Below are positions 52,997-62,665 of a stretch of DNA of 64,000 bases, piece by piece. How positions within the stretch are numbered: the first letter of the stretch is position 1; each line of letters opens with the position of its first letter. Source of the DNA: Streptomyces shenzhenensis. GTDB taxonomy: Bacteria > Actinomycetota > Actinomycetes > Streptomycetales > Streptomycetaceae. The DNA is taken from NCBI RefSeq assembly GCF_021462265.1, contig NZ_JAJONF010000006.1, forward strand, positions 1-64,000. Direction: 5' to 3'. The notes under the pieces were generated by a model. It worked only from the letters and a program-made list of their open reading frames with translations, had not been told where the DNA came from and searched no databases. A program made the position numbers and the translations under genes.

Positions 52997-54253
52997 TCAG
53001 GAAGCGGTACTGGCTTCGAGGAGCCCGGACTGGGCCGCGTCAGGTGCCCGCAGCGACCGCACCCCGGGGGACACGAGCGCGGCAAGGGTGGCCGCGACGA
53101 TCAGGGCGGCGCAGACGATCAGCATCCGGTCGGTGCCGAAGGCGTCGGCGGCGGGTCCTGCCAGCGCGAGGCCAAGGGGAGCGAGGGTGAGTGAGCCGAA
53201 CCAGTCGTAGGAGCTGACCCGGGACAGAGCATCCTCGGGCACTTCACGCTGCATGGTGGTGGACCACAGCACGCCGAAGAAGTCCAGGCTGACGCCGGCG
53301 GTGAAGGCGCCCGCGACGACAGCCCACAGCGGTGCTCCCACCCCGAGGAGGGCCGGCGGCAAGGCGGACGGGAGGGTGAACAGGACCGCCGCCAGGATGG
53401 GCCGGGTGACCCGGGCACGGGCCGCGACCCCGGCGCCCGCCACGGCCCCCAGCGCCTGCGCCCCCACCACCAGCGACCAAGCGCGGGCCCCGCCGAAGTG
53501 GGCGCTCGCGGCCAGCGGCCCCAGGACGCCGGCGTTGGCGTTCGTGGCGGCCACCACCAGGGAGAACTGGACGACGACCACCCACAGCCACTGCCGGGAG
53601 GCGAACTCCCGCCAGCCGTCGCGCAGATCGGCCCAGCCCGAGGCGGGCTTCCGCGGCCGCCGCTTCAGCCGCAGGGAGGAGGTGAGTGCGGCGCTGACCA
53701 CGAAGGAGAGACCGTTGACGGCCAGCGCCCAACCCGCCCCGACCCATGCGACGGTCACGCCCGAGAGGGCCAGCCCCAGCAGGAGGGAGGTGTTGGTGCC
53801 GACCCGCAGGAGACCGTTGGCTCGCTGGAGGTCCTCGGACGGCACCAGTTGCGGGATGACCCCGTCCATCGCGGGTCCGAAGAGAGCGGTCGCGGTGCCC
53901 GCCGTGACGGCGAGCGCGCACAGGGCGGCGACGGGGGCGTGGCCGCTGAGCACCATGGCCGCGAGCCCGCCGTAGGAGAGGGCGCCCAGCACGTCCGACA
54001 CGGCCATCAGCGCGGAGCGGGAGACCCGGTCCGCGATCACCCCGCCCACCAGGACCAGGGCGAGTTGCGGGACTGCCTGGCAGGCGACGACGAGCGAGAG
54101 TTCGCCCGGGGATCCGCCGGGCAGCGAAAGCACCGCGAACGCCAGCGCGATCCGGGCGAACCCGTTGCCGAGGACGGAGATGATCCGGGCGAGTGCGAGG
54201 CGCACGAAACCGGCGTTGCGCAGCAAGGACGTGGGGTATTCCGGGGCGGACAT
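52997..54253 (-). CDS. MFS transporter (MFS_3, EntS-like)
   Basis: A 418-residue major facilitator with about 12 membrane helices. The early LLRNAGFVRLALARIISVLG and the loop VGGVIADRVSRSALM (motif A-like) are typical of MFS_3 exporters, related to enterobactin exporters and macrolide pumps. The ATG at 54253 (MSAPEYPTSLL) is preferred; the frame runs to 54298. Substrate unknown. It is convergent with the peptide importer and not obviously linked to it. Confidence 0.87.
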   Translation of the reverse strand: MSAPEYPTSLLRNAGFVRLALARIISVLGNGFARIALAFAVLSLPGGSPGELSLVVACQAVPQLALVLVGGVIADRVSRSALMAVSDVLGALSYGGLAAMVLSGHAPVAALCALAVTAGTATALFGPAMDGVIPQLVPSEDLQRANGLLRVGTNTSLLLGLALSGVTVAWVGAGWALAVNGLSFVVSAALTSSLRLKRRPRKPASGWADLRDGWREFASRQWLWVVVVQFSLVVAATNANAGVLGPLAASAHFGGARAWSLVVGAQALGAVAGAGVAARARVTRPILAAVLFTLPSALPPALLGVGAPLWAVVAGAFTAGVSLDFFGVLWSTTMQREVPEDALSRVSSYDWFGSLTLAPLGLALAGPAADAFGTDRMLIVCAALIVAATLAALVSPGVRSLRAPDAAQSGLLEASTAS

Positions 54254-54401
54254 GGACCGGCAGACTACGCTTCGTCGCCTCGGGCCAGCCTCCGCCACCC
54301 TCCTTTCCCGCCAAGTGCGCGGCTCATTGGCGCGGCTTACCGGAATCCCGCGCCACTGCAGGATCTGGAGAGGTGCGACGCCTCATGCGTCGACCCCACC
54401 A

Positions 54402-54809
54402 TCACGCCACCCCCAAGGTGCACCACACGTACTTGCCCCGCTCCCCGAACCGGGACGACGGCTGCCAGCCCCAGCAGTCCGCACACGCCACCACCAGCCC
54501 CAGCCCCCGCCCCGCCTCGTCGAGCTCCGACACCACCCCCAACGACCGCGGGGGCTCAGGAGGCACGGGATCCGCATCCCACGCCCCGATCCACACGACA
54601 CCCTCCGGGGAACGCCGCACCCGCAACGCGGCCGGCCCCTTCGTGTGCCGCACGGCATTGGACACCAGCTCCGCGGCGAGCAGCTCCGCCGTGTCGGCGA
54701 GGCCGATCAACCCGTGCATCGTCAGGATCAGACGCAGGGTGCGACGGCAGATCGTCACCGCTCTCAGATCGTTGGGAATGGAGAGCGTGTAGTCCCAGGC
54801 TTCGGACAT
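54402..54809 (-). CDS. ATP-binding protein, RsbW-like anti-sigma factor domain
   Basis: A 135-residue GHKL/HATPase_c_2 protein. The N box is ELVSNAVRHT near residue 50 and the G1 box is VSELDEAGRGLGLVVA. Hundreds of such stand-alone kinases occur in Streptomyces, often beside XRE/DUF397 pairs as here. They are thought to bind and phosphorylate anti-anti-sigma factors, but most are unassigned. Divergent from the XRE gene. Confidence 0.88.
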   Translation of the reverse strand: MSEAWDYTLSIPNDLRAVTICRRTLRLILTMHGLIGLADTAELLAAELVSNAVRHTKGPAALRVRRSPEGVVWIGAWDADPVPPEPPRSLGVVSELDEAGRGLGLVVACADCWGWQPSSRFGERGKYVWCTLGVA

Positions 54810-55007
54810 GCGTCATCAACTCCGGTCGGATGAAGGGGATTTCACGCACGGTGGCATCGCCGCACAGCGACGGTGCGGTGCACTTCCGCAGCGTGCGCGT
54901 TACGTCACCGACAGTAGGGGTCAATTTTGGCACCACGCAAGTCGTTGCCGTAATCTGACGCTCGAACGAGTCACTGCCTCTGGGCAGTTGGGGTGGAAGG
55001 GGAAGCC
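54810..55007 (+). promoter_or_regulatory. Divergent promoter region of the XRE/DUF397 module
   Basis: 198 bases without ORF. CACGCAAGTCGTTG at 54934-54947 is identical to the segment at 2436-2449, which overlaps the SigR-like promoter of the 50-residue gene. AAGGGG lies 5 bases before the XRE start. The shared 14-mer may be a regulator site or chance. Confidence 0.35.
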
Positions 55008-55859
55008 ATGCCACGCAGGCAGCAGGCCACCGCACGTCAGCAGCGGCTTGGTGCTGAGCTGCGGAAACTACGTGAGGCAGCAGGGCTCAAAGGACGCGAC
55101 GCCGCCGAACTGCTGGGGACCGACTCAGCCCAGGTGAGCCAGTTCGAAGCCGGTCTGGCGGGCGTCAGCGAGGCCCGCGTGCGCAGGATCGCGGCCCACT
55201 ATGCCTGCACGGACCAGGAACTGGTCGACGCCCTGGCTGCGATGGCCGCCGACCGGACACGCGGGTGGTGGGAGGAATACCGTGGGCGCCTGCCCTCATC
55301 GTTCCTCGACCTGTCGGAACTGGAGTACCACGCCACCTATCAGTGGGACGTGGAGTTCCTGTTCGTTCCCGGGCTTCTTCAGACCGAGGACTACGCGCGG
55401 GCGCTCTTCTCGTCACGGGTTCCCGAACTGCCCGAAGAGGAAAGGGAAGTGCGCGTCCGGCACCGTATGCACCGGCGCGTCATCCTGGAGAAGGCACCGC
55501 CCGTGCCGTACGAAGCCGTCATCCACGAGGCGGCGCTCCGGATGATGGTGGGCAGCCGCGCCGCCGCACGGGCTCAACTCGCCCGAGTGCTGGAGCTTTC
55601 CGAAGCCGAGGGCACCTCGGTCCGCGTGATCCCCTTCGACCTGGAGCACTTCATCGATGTGGGTGCCGCCATGGTGTACGCAGGAGGCCCCGTCCCCAAG
55701 TTGGACACCGTCGTACGCGACGGCCCGCATGGCACGGGCTTCGTCGACTCCGAAGCACAGCTGAGTGTGTTCCGAACGCACTTGCGTAGATTGGAGTCGG
55801 CATCACTCGACCCACGCCGGTCGCGTGACTTCATCCACAGGCTGACGAAGGAGCTGTGA
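55008..55859 (+). CDS. XRE-family regulator with DUF5753 (WhiJ/Scr1 type)
   Basis: A 283-residue protein. Residues 10-70 form a Cro/CI helix-turn-helix (LRKLREAAGLKGRDAAELLGTDSAQVSQFE), and the rest is DUF5753 with its hallmarks EYHATYQWDVEFLFVPGLLQTEDYARAL and YEAVIHEAALRMMVG. Members include WhiJ and AbaA-region proteins that affect development, and Scr1, described as an antitoxin-like partner. The DUF397 gene follows 7 bases later, the usual pair. Confidence 0.92.
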   Translation: MPRRQQATARQQRLGAELRKLREAAGLKGRDAAELLGTDSAQVSQFEAGLAGVSEARVRRIAAHYACTDQELVDALAAMAADRTRGWWEEYRGRLPSSFLDLSELEYHATYQWDVEFLFVPGLLQTEDYARALFSSRVPELPEEEREVRVRHRMHRRVILEKAPPVPYEAVIHEAALRMMVGSRAAARAQLARVLELSEAEGTSVRVIPFDLEHFIDVGAAMVYAGGPVPKLDTVVRDGPHGTGFVDSEAQLSVFRTHLRRLESASLDPRRSRDFIHRLTKEL

Positions 55860-55866
55860 GGCGCCC

Positions 55867-56067
55867 ATGACCGACCTCGAAAACTGGCGCAAGTCGTCCT
55901 ATTCCGGCGGCGGCGACGGCAACGCCTGCGTAGAGGTCGCCCCCCACCCCACCCACATATCCGTCCGCGACTCCAAGGCCCCCACCAGAGCCGTCCTCAC
56001 CTTCCCCGCCGCCGCCTTCGCCGGTTTTCTCTCCGGAATCAAATCCGCGGCCTCCAGTCGAAGTTGA
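55867..56067 (+). CDS. DUF397 protein
   Basis: A 66-residue protein with the DUF397 pattern: WRKSSYSGGGDGNACVEVA, then ISVRDSK and a hydrophobic end AAFAGFLSGI. These small proteins are partners of the XRE/DUF5753 regulators, proposed to bind and modulate them or to act as toxins (BldB is a distant developmental relative by context). The pair with the preceding gene is tight (7-base gap). Confidence 0.93.
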   Translation: MTDLENWRKSSYSGGGDGNACVEVAPHPTHISVRDSKAPTRAVLTFPAAAFAGFLSGIKSAASSRS

Positions 56068-56112
56068 TAGAAGCTCAAGAAGAAGGCCGTTCCTGACCCT
56101 GCGTTCAACATC

Positions 56113-56892
56113 GTGTGGCACACTGCCGCGGTGGTCGATCATTCGTACACGGATCTCTCGCTCGCCGCGCTCTACGAGAGCCTCAACCCGTGGGGACCGG
56201 GTGACGACTTCTACCTGGACCTGGTGATGTCCGCCGGGTCCGTGCTCGATGTCGGCTGCGGGACCGGACAGTTGCTGCGCGCGGCGCGGGCCGCAGGCCA
56301 CGGCGGGCGGCTGACGGGGCTCGAGCCGGCCGCGGCGATGCTCGTGCAGGCGCGTCGAGCCGAACCCGGTGTCGAGTGGGTGCTCGGTGATCTGCGTACC
56401 CGTCGCTGGGACGACCACGGCTTCGATCTCGTCGTGATGACCGGTCACGCCTTTCAGGAGCTGGTCGGCGACGAGGATGTGCGCGACGCGCTGACCGCCG
56501 TGCGCACCGCTCTGTGCCCCACCGGTCGGTTCGTGTTCGAGACCCGGAACCCCGCCGCCCGCGCCTGGGAGACGTGGACGCCGGACCGGGTGCGCCGGCT
56601 CACCGACGCGGACGGGCGTCAGGTCCGGGTCTGGCACGAGGTCGAGGGATCACCGGTGGGAGACCGGGTGACCTTCACGGAGACGTACGAGGGCGAGGCC
56701 TGGGCGAGGCCTCAGGTGTGCCGCTCCACCCTGCGCTTTCTCGGCCCTGCCGCGCTGTCCGGTTTCCTGGGCGGTGCCGGTCTGGAGGTCGCCGAGCAGT
56801 ACGGTGACTGGGCGCGCGGGCCGGTCACCTCGGGCAGCCCCGAGATCATCACCGTCGCACGGCAGGGCCGGCGGCACGGCCAGGTGTTCTGA
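56113..56892 (+). CDS. Class I SAM-dependent methyltransferase
   Basis: A 259-residue methyltransferase. Motif I is VLDVGCGTGQLLRAA near residue 45, motif II LTGLEPAAAML and motif IV DLVVMTGHAFQEL. The GTG at 56113 starts it. There is no linked biosynthetic gene, so the substrate is unknown. It lies 45 bases downstream of DUF397 and may be cotranscribed. Confidence 0.88.
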   Translation: MWHTAAVVDHSYTDLSLAALYESLNPWGPGDDFYLDLVMSAGSVLDVGCGTGQLLRAARAAGHGGRLTGLEPAAAMLVQARRAEPGVEWVLGDLRTRRWDDHGFDLVVMTGHAFQELVGDEDVRDALTAVRTALCPTGRFVFETRNPAARAWETWTPDRVRRLTDADGRQVRVWHEVEGSPVGDRVTFTETYEGEAWARPQVCRSTLRFLGPAALSGFLGGAGLEVAEQYGDWARGPVTSGSPEIITVARQGRRHGQVF

Positions 56893-57025
56893 CCCGCGGC
56901 GTTGTTGACGCGGCCGATGGGTGGATCGCCGCCGAGTGCGGCAGGTCATGGCGCAGATGGATCAGCGTGGCCACCAGCCGGTCGACGAACACCAGCCGGT
57001 GCCGGGCGCCGGCACCCGCAGCCCG

Positions 57026-57856
57026 TCAGCGGACGCTCTGTCCGACCAGTTCGGTGGAGCGTTCCCACAGGCGGCGGGCGAGGTTGTCGTCGCCGGCTTG
57101 GGGGTGGGTGCGCTTGGCGGGCCGGTGCTTTTCGTAGTAGGTGCCGGAGACCCAGTCGGTGCCGGGCGTGGACTCGGCGAGCCACACCAGCTGTTCGGCG
57201 CCCTTTTCGGGGGACACCATGAAGGCGCGGCCGATGCGGTTGTTGTAGATGCGCTTCATGAAGCTGTCGCTTTCGGTGGCGAAGCCGGTTGCCACGGCGC
57301 CGGGGTGGAAGGCCGCGGTCGACAGGCCCCGGGCGTGGTAACGCCGGTGCAGTTCGCGGGTGAAGAGGATGTTCTCGAGCTTGGCCGTGCCGTAGGCCAG
57401 TTGAGGGGTGAAGTCCTTGTCGTGGTCGAGGTCGTCGATGGCGAGCCTGCCGAACAGCCGAGCTCCGGAGCTGGAGGTCTGGATCACGCTCGCGTGACTG
57501 GCGAGCAGCTTGTCCAGCAGGAGGCTCGTGAGCAGGAACGGGGCGAGGTGGTTGACCTGGAAGGTCTTCTCGAATCCGTCGGTGGTCCTGGTGCGGTCGC
57601 CGAAGATCCCGCCGGCGTTGTTGGCGAGCACGTCGATGCGCGGGTAGGCGCGGTCGAGGTCGGCGGCGAGGCGGCGGACGTCGCCGAGGTCGGCGAAGTC
57701 GGCGAGGAAGTGGTCGGCGCCCAGCTCATGGGCGACGGCCTGGGTTTTGCGTGGCGAACGGCCGACCACGACGACGTGGTGGTCCCTTGCGAGATGGCGG
57801 GCGGCGGCCGCACCGATCCCGCCGCTGGCGCCGGTGATGACGATGGTCTTGGGCAT
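57026..57856 (-). CDS. Short-chain dehydrogenase/reductase
   Basis: A 276-residue SDR: cofactor motif TGASGGIGAAAARHL at 9-23, NNAG motif in LANNAGG, and Tyr-x3-Lys in LAYGTAKLENIL. The pattern resembles retinol-dehydrogenase-like SDRs that bind NADP(H) (Arg in VGRSPRK). The ATG at 57856 follows from the signature; the frame continues to 57955. Divergent from a TetR gene with a palindrome between them, so TetR probably controls it. Confidence 0.9.
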   Translation of the reverse strand: MPKTIVITGASGGIGAAAARHLARDHHVVVVGRSPRKTQAVAHELGADHFLADFADLGDVRRLAADLDRAYPRIDVLANNAGGIFGDRTRTTDGFEKTFQVNHLAPFLLTSLLLDKLLASHASVIQTSSSGARLFGRLAIDDLDHDKDFTPQLAYGTAKLENILFTRELHRRYHARGLSTAAFHPGAVATGFATESDSFMKRIYNNRIGRAFMVSPEKGAEQLVWLAESTPGTDWVSGTYYEKHRPAKRTHPQAGDDNLARRLWERSTELVGQSVR

Positions 57857-57967
57857 GGTTCCGGTCCGTCCTGACGTCTCGAGTGGTCGCGCCGGCAGGA
57901 GCCCGTCCTGAGCGTTTCGGGGGTTCCTCGCGCGTTCACACCTGCTCAACTCCATCAGTATGTGCCG

Positions 57968-57990
57968 AACCTGTCAGAGACTGTCAAGTT
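57968..57990. promoter_or_regulatory. Imperfect palindrome between SDR and TetR genes
   Basis: AACCTGTCA-GAGAC-TGTCAAGTT has 7 of 9 matching positions across a 5-bp centre and lies 27 bases before the TetR start. It is a candidate TetR operator controlling both divergent genes. Confidence 0.5.
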
Positions 57991-58016
57991 AGGCCTTCGA
58001 TGTTATTCTGGGGGCC

Positions 58017-58643
58017 ATGACTGACTCGCAGCCCGGCCTCAGGGAGCGCACCCGCCGTGCGGTCCAGAAGGAGATCACCGACGCCGCGAACGCCCTGTTC
58101 CTCGAGCGCGGCTACGAGGAGACGACGATCGGAGACATCGCCGCGGCGGTCGGCATGTCGCAGCGCAGCGTCTTCCGCTATTTCCCGACCAAGGAAGACC
58201 TCGTCGTCGGCAAGTTCGACTTCGTCGCCGACGACATGCTGCAGGCGCTGCGCGAGCGGCCCGCCGGCGAACCCGTGTGGGAGTCGATGCGCCGCATCTT
58301 CGATCTTCTCGTGCCCTACGTGGACGCACCGGGCAGACGCCAGGTGGCTGAACCGATGCAGCGCATCGTCTTCTCCACTCCGACACTCCTCGCGAGCTAT
58401 CTGCAGAAGCTCCAGCTCCTCCAGGACACGGCCGACACCGCGCTGCGCGAACGCGCCGCCGCTGCGGGGGTGCCCTACCACGACAGCGACCCGACACCGC
58501 GCGCGATCGTCGGGGCCGCGTTCGCCTGTCTGCTCGCGGCCCAGCACGCCTGGCTCGCCGGCGGCGCCGAAGGCACGTTCGCCACAGCGATCGACCGCGC
58601 GATGGCCACCATCACCCCCCGGTCGGGCAACGGTGCGTGCTAG
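58017..58643 (+). CDS. TetR-family transcriptional regulator
   Basis: A 208-residue regulator. The N-terminal helix-turn-helix runs ITDAANALFLERGYEETTIGDIAAAVGMSQRSVFRYFPTK-like over residues 20-60 (TTIGDIAAAVGMSQRSVFRY is the core). The C-terminal ligand domain has no assignable ligand. It most likely represses the divergent SDR gene through the palindrome in the 160-base gap. Confidence 0.92.
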   Translation: MTDSQPGLRERTRRAVQKEITDAANALFLERGYEETTIGDIAAAVGMSQRSVFRYFPTKEDLVVGKFDFVADDMLQALRERPAGEPVWESMRRIFDLLVPYVDAPGRRQVAEPMQRIVFSTPTLLASYLQKLQLLQDTADTALRERAAAAGVPYHDSDPTPRAIVGAAFACLLAAQHAWLAGGAEGTFATAIDRAMATITPRSGNGAC

Positions 58644-59114
58644 CGGGTGAGGCCGGGGAGCCCCGTTTCAAGGGTCCGGTTCAGATGGCCGCGGTGCGGT
58701 CGGACACCAGGCCGGCGATGGCGCGGTAGGTGTCGGGCAGGTTGCCACGCCGGTGGGTGAATCGGAGCCCGAGACCCTTGGGGGGATCGAACCCGTGGCC
58801 GGACCGCGCGGACCCGGTCGGCCCGGTAGGTGCGGATCGCGTCCGCGCGATGAGAATGGCACAGCAGCGCGCGGTGGGGCTGAGATCGTTCGGCACGGAG
58901 GCAGGCCAATCCACCAGCAGGCCGGTCCAGAAGCAGGTCGGTCGGCTCCGCCGGGTATCGGGGTTGAGGAACACCGGGACGAAGACCGGCGCCGAGCCGT
59001 CCTCGGCCCTGGTGGACGGCTGACGGGACGCCGGTCGCGGGACCGGTCCGAAGCCGTGCCCACGGACAACTCCCTGTCGCGGTCAGTGCCGCAGGGGTGA
59101 CGCGTGCGATGCGG
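58644..59114 (-). other. 471-base stretch with possible gene remnant
   Basis: There is no convincing intact gene here. The minus strand has a frame at 58681-58974 (97 codons) ending YRAIAGLVSDRTAAI, with protein-like parts but no ribosome binding site and no recognised family. GC-rich runs and atypical codon choice suggest a decayed gene. No transposase or inverted terminal repeat was seen. Confidence 0.35.
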
Positions 59115-59486
59115 CTACGTCGCCGAGCACGCCGCCGGGGCGTTCTCGTACTCGGCGGAGAGGCGGATCAGCTCATCGAGCCGATCGTGCGCCCTGGTCA
59201 GGGCGTCGATCTGGTCCCTGATGCGGGCACGCTCGTCCATGAGCCGGCGTGTCATCTGCGGGGTCGCGACGAGGGTGTCCAGGAACGGAAGGATCTGCCG
59301 GATCGCCTTACTGGCCAGACCGGCCGCGTAGAGGAGCTGGATGAACCTCACCCGCTCGACGGCGGACTCCGGGTACCGCCGGTGGCCGCTGGGAGTGCGG
59401 TCGGCGATGACGAGCCCCTGCTCTTCGTAGTACCTCAGCGCACGGACGCTGACTCCAGCGCGTTCGGCCACCTCTCCGATACGCAT
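59115..59486 (-). CDS. MerR-family transcriptional regulator
   Basis: A 123-residue regulator starting MRIGEVAERAGVSVRALRYY, the MerR winged-helix signature, then GLVIADRTPSGHRRY and a coiled-coil dimerisation helix. No conserved Cys pattern for metal binding is seen at the C-terminus (a single Cys near the end), so it probably senses an organic ligand or stress. It is divergent from an SDR gene across an 18-bp palindrome. Confidence 0.92.
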   Translation of the reverse strand: MRIGEVAERAGVSVRALRYYEEQGLVIADRTPSGHRRYPESAVERVRFIQLLYAAGLASKAIRQILPFLDTLVATPQMTRRLMDERARIRDQIDALTRAHDRLDELIRLSAEYENAPAACSAT

Positions 59487-59513
59487 GACACCTTCCGTCA
59501 CTCCGGACTTGAT

Positions 59514-59531
59514 CCTCACGTTGACGTGAGG
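59514..59531. promoter_or_regulatory. MerR-type operator
   Basis: CCTCACGT-TG-ACGTGAGG is a perfect 8-bp inverted repeat with a 2-bp centre. It starts at the last base of TTGATC (59509-59514), a possible -35 element toward the SDR gene, the arrangement used by MerR activators, which sit within an overlong promoter spacer. Confidence 0.75.
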
Positions 59532-59547
59532 TTCTAGCGTACGGCTC

Positions 59548-60255
59548 ATGAACATCAACGGAGCCACCGCGCTCGTCACCGGAGCCAACCGCGGCATCGG
59601 CCGCCACCTCGCCGCCCAGCTCGTCGAGCGAGGCGCGAAGGTCTACGCGACCGCCCGTCGTCCCGAGTCCATCGATCTCGACGGCGTCGAGGTCCTCGCC
59701 CTGGACATCTCCGACCCGGACGCCGTCACGGCCGCGGCCCGCACCGCGGGCGATGTGAACCTGCTGGTCAACAACGCCGGTATCGGAGGCGGGCCCCTGC
59801 TCGGCGACCTGCGGGAGGTCCGTGCCGCACTGGACGTGAACTTCTGGGGCACGCTGTCGATGGCCCGCGCCTTCGCACCGGTCCTTGCCGCAAACGGCGG
59901 GGGCGCGATCGTGAACATGGCTTCTTCGGCATCATGGTTCGTCTTTCCCGGCAGCAGCGCCTACGCGGTCTCGAAGGCAGCCGTCTGGAGCATGGGTCAA
60001 GCGCTGCGCCAGGAGATGGCCGGTCAGGGCACGCTCGTCACCTCGGTGCATCTCGGGGCGGCCGACACCGACATGATGAAGGGCTACGACCTGCCCAAGA
60101 TGGACCCGGCCGATGTCGCCCGGATCACCCTCGACGGCGTCGAGGCCGACGCCGTCGAGGTGGTGGTCGATGAGTTCACCGAAATGGTCAAGGCGTCGCT
60201 GAGCGGGGACCCGCGGGAGTTCGGCAAGCAGTTGCACCGGTTGCTGAATCCCTGA
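59548..60255 (+). CDS. Short-chain dehydrogenase/reductase under MerR control
   Basis: A 235-residue SDR. Cofactor motif TGANRGIGRHLAAQL, NNAG in VNNAGIGGG, Ser in NMASSASW, and Tyr-x3-Lys in SAYAVSKAAVW are all present. Length and order of motifs are classical. The MerR/SDR divergent pair is common in actinobacteria; the physiological substrate is unknown. The gene starts 16 bases after the operator, so its 5' leader must be very short. Confidence 0.92.
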   Translation: MNINGATALVTGANRGIGRHLAAQLVERGAKVYATARRPESIDLDGVEVLALDISDPDAVTAAARTAGDVNLLVNNAGIGGGPLLGDLREVRAALDVNFWGTLSMARAFAPVLAANGGGAIVNMASSASWFVFPGSSAYAVSKAAVWSMGQALRQEMAGQGTLVTSVHLGAADTDMMKGYDLPKMDPADVARITLDGVEADAVEVVVDEFTEMVKASLSGDPREFGKQLHRLLNP

Positions 60256-60434
60256 CCGCCGTCCAGGAGCGGATCAAGGGCGGCGGCTTCCCGGAGCTCG
60301 CACGGGCCGGGCGCCTCGGCTTCGCCGACATCGACCCGGGCCAGCGGCCGATGGTGAGCCGGGCCGCCGAGCCGGCCCGGATCCCGGCCACGACGGCGGG
60401 CACGACGGCAGGCACGGCGGCGGGCACGGACTGA
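60255..60434 (+). pseudogene. Possible C-terminal fragment of a lost gene
   Basis: Starting at the last base of the SDR stop, an open frame of 59 codons reads AVQERIKGGGFPELARAGRL and GFADIDPGQRPMVSRA, ending in a Thr/Ala/Gly repeat tail and TGA. There is no start codon with ribosome binding site. The composition is protein-like but the family is unknown. It is probably a remnant left by rearrangement next to operon 3. Confidence 0.35.
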
Positions 60435-60461
60435 CGGCCCGCCACCGTCCGGCATGAAGGG

Positions 60462-61568
<1,107 letters not shown>

Positions 61569-61581
61569 GACGTGTCGTCTC

Positions 61582-62643
61582 CTAGCCCAGACGGGGCTTG
61601 ATCTCTTCGATGAAGATGGTGTGCTTCTGGTCCGCCGTGAGGTGGCAGGCCGAGGCCCGGTCGGGGCCGAGCAGCGGGCGTTCGGTGACACAGCGGTTGC
61701 CGCCGACCCGGTCCTGGAAGGTGCAGCGCGGGTGGAAGCGGCAGCCGGAGGGCGGGGTCAGCAGGGAGGGCGGGGCGCCGGGGATCGGGGTCAGCGGCAT
61801 GGCCAGGTCCGAGTCCAGGCGTGGCATCGAGTTCAGCAGGCCCCAGGTGTACGGGTGCTGGGGCGCGCGCAGGACCTCGTCCGTCGTGCCGCGCTCCACC
61901 GCGCTGCCCGCGTACATCACCATGATGTCGTCGGCCATGTCGGCGATCACCCCCAGGTCGTGGGTGATGAAGATGATGCCCGATCCGAACTCCTGTTGCA
62001 GGTCCTTGAGCAGGTCCAGGATCTGCGCCTGGACGGTCACGTCCAGGGCGGTGGTCGGCTCGTCGGCGATGAGCAGGTCGGGGTCGCAGACCAGGGCCAT
62101 GGCGATCATCGCGCGCTGGCGCATGCCGCCGGAGAACTGGTGCGGGTAGTCCTTGGCCCGTTCCTTCGGGTTGGGGATGCCGACCTTGGCGAGCATCTCG
62201 ACCGCCCGGTCCCAGGCCGCCCGCTTGGAGGCGCCCCGGTGTTTCATGAACGGCTCGGCGATCTGGCGGCCCACCGTGTAGTACGGCGACAGCGCGGTGA
62301 GCGGGTCCTGGAAGATCATGGCGGCCTTGTTGCCGCGCACCTTCTCCAGCTCGGACTCGCGGGCGGTGATCAACTCCTGGCCGTCCAGGAGGATCTCGCC
62401 CTCGACCGTGGTGAACTGGGGATTGTGCAGGCCGAGGATGGTCAGGTTGGTGACCGACTTCCCGGACCCCGACTCGCCGACGATCCCGAGGGTCTTGCCT
62501 CGCGCCAGGTCGAACGACAGCCCGTCCACGGCCCGGACCACGCCGTCCTCGGTCTTGAAGCTGACGTGCAGGTCCCGCACGGAGAGGAAGGCACCCGCGT
62601 CGGCCGGTGCGGGGGTGCCGGCGTCCTTGGTCAGAGTGGTCAC
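61582..62643 (-). CDS. BldK-type importer ATPase (OppD/BldKD-like), operon 3
   Basis: A 353-residue ATPase with GTG start. Walker A GESGSGKS, signature [16 protein letters not shown], Walker [12 protein letters not shown] and C-terminal [13 protein letters not shown] are present. It follows the permease gene by 22 bases and precedes the OppF-type gene by 13. Confidence 0.93.
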   Translation of the reverse strand: MTTLTKDAGTPAPADAGAFLSVRDLHVSFKTEDGVVRAVDGLSFDLARGKTLGIVGESGSGKSVTNLTILGLHNPQFTTVEGEILLDGQELITARESELEKVRGNKAAMIFQDPLTALSPYYTVGRQIAEPFMKHRGASKRAAWDRAVEMLAKVGIPNPKERAKDYPHQFSGGMRQRAMIAMALVCDPDLLIADEPTTALDVTVQAQILDLLKDLQQEFGSGIIFITHDLGVIADMADDIMVMYAGSAVERGTTDEVLRAPQHPYTWGLLNSMPRLDSDLAMPLTPIPGAPPSLLTPPSGCRFHPRCTFQDRVGGNRCVTERPLLGPDRASACHLTADQKHTIFIEEIKPRLG

Positions 62644-62665
62644 GACAGTTCTCCTCTTACCCGGC

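Noticed and set aside
52997..60255. Biosynthetic gene cluster formed by MFS, methyltransferase and SDR genes
   Set aside because: No core synthase, NRPS/PKS, terpene or RiPP enzyme is present, and the genes lie in several separate transcription units.
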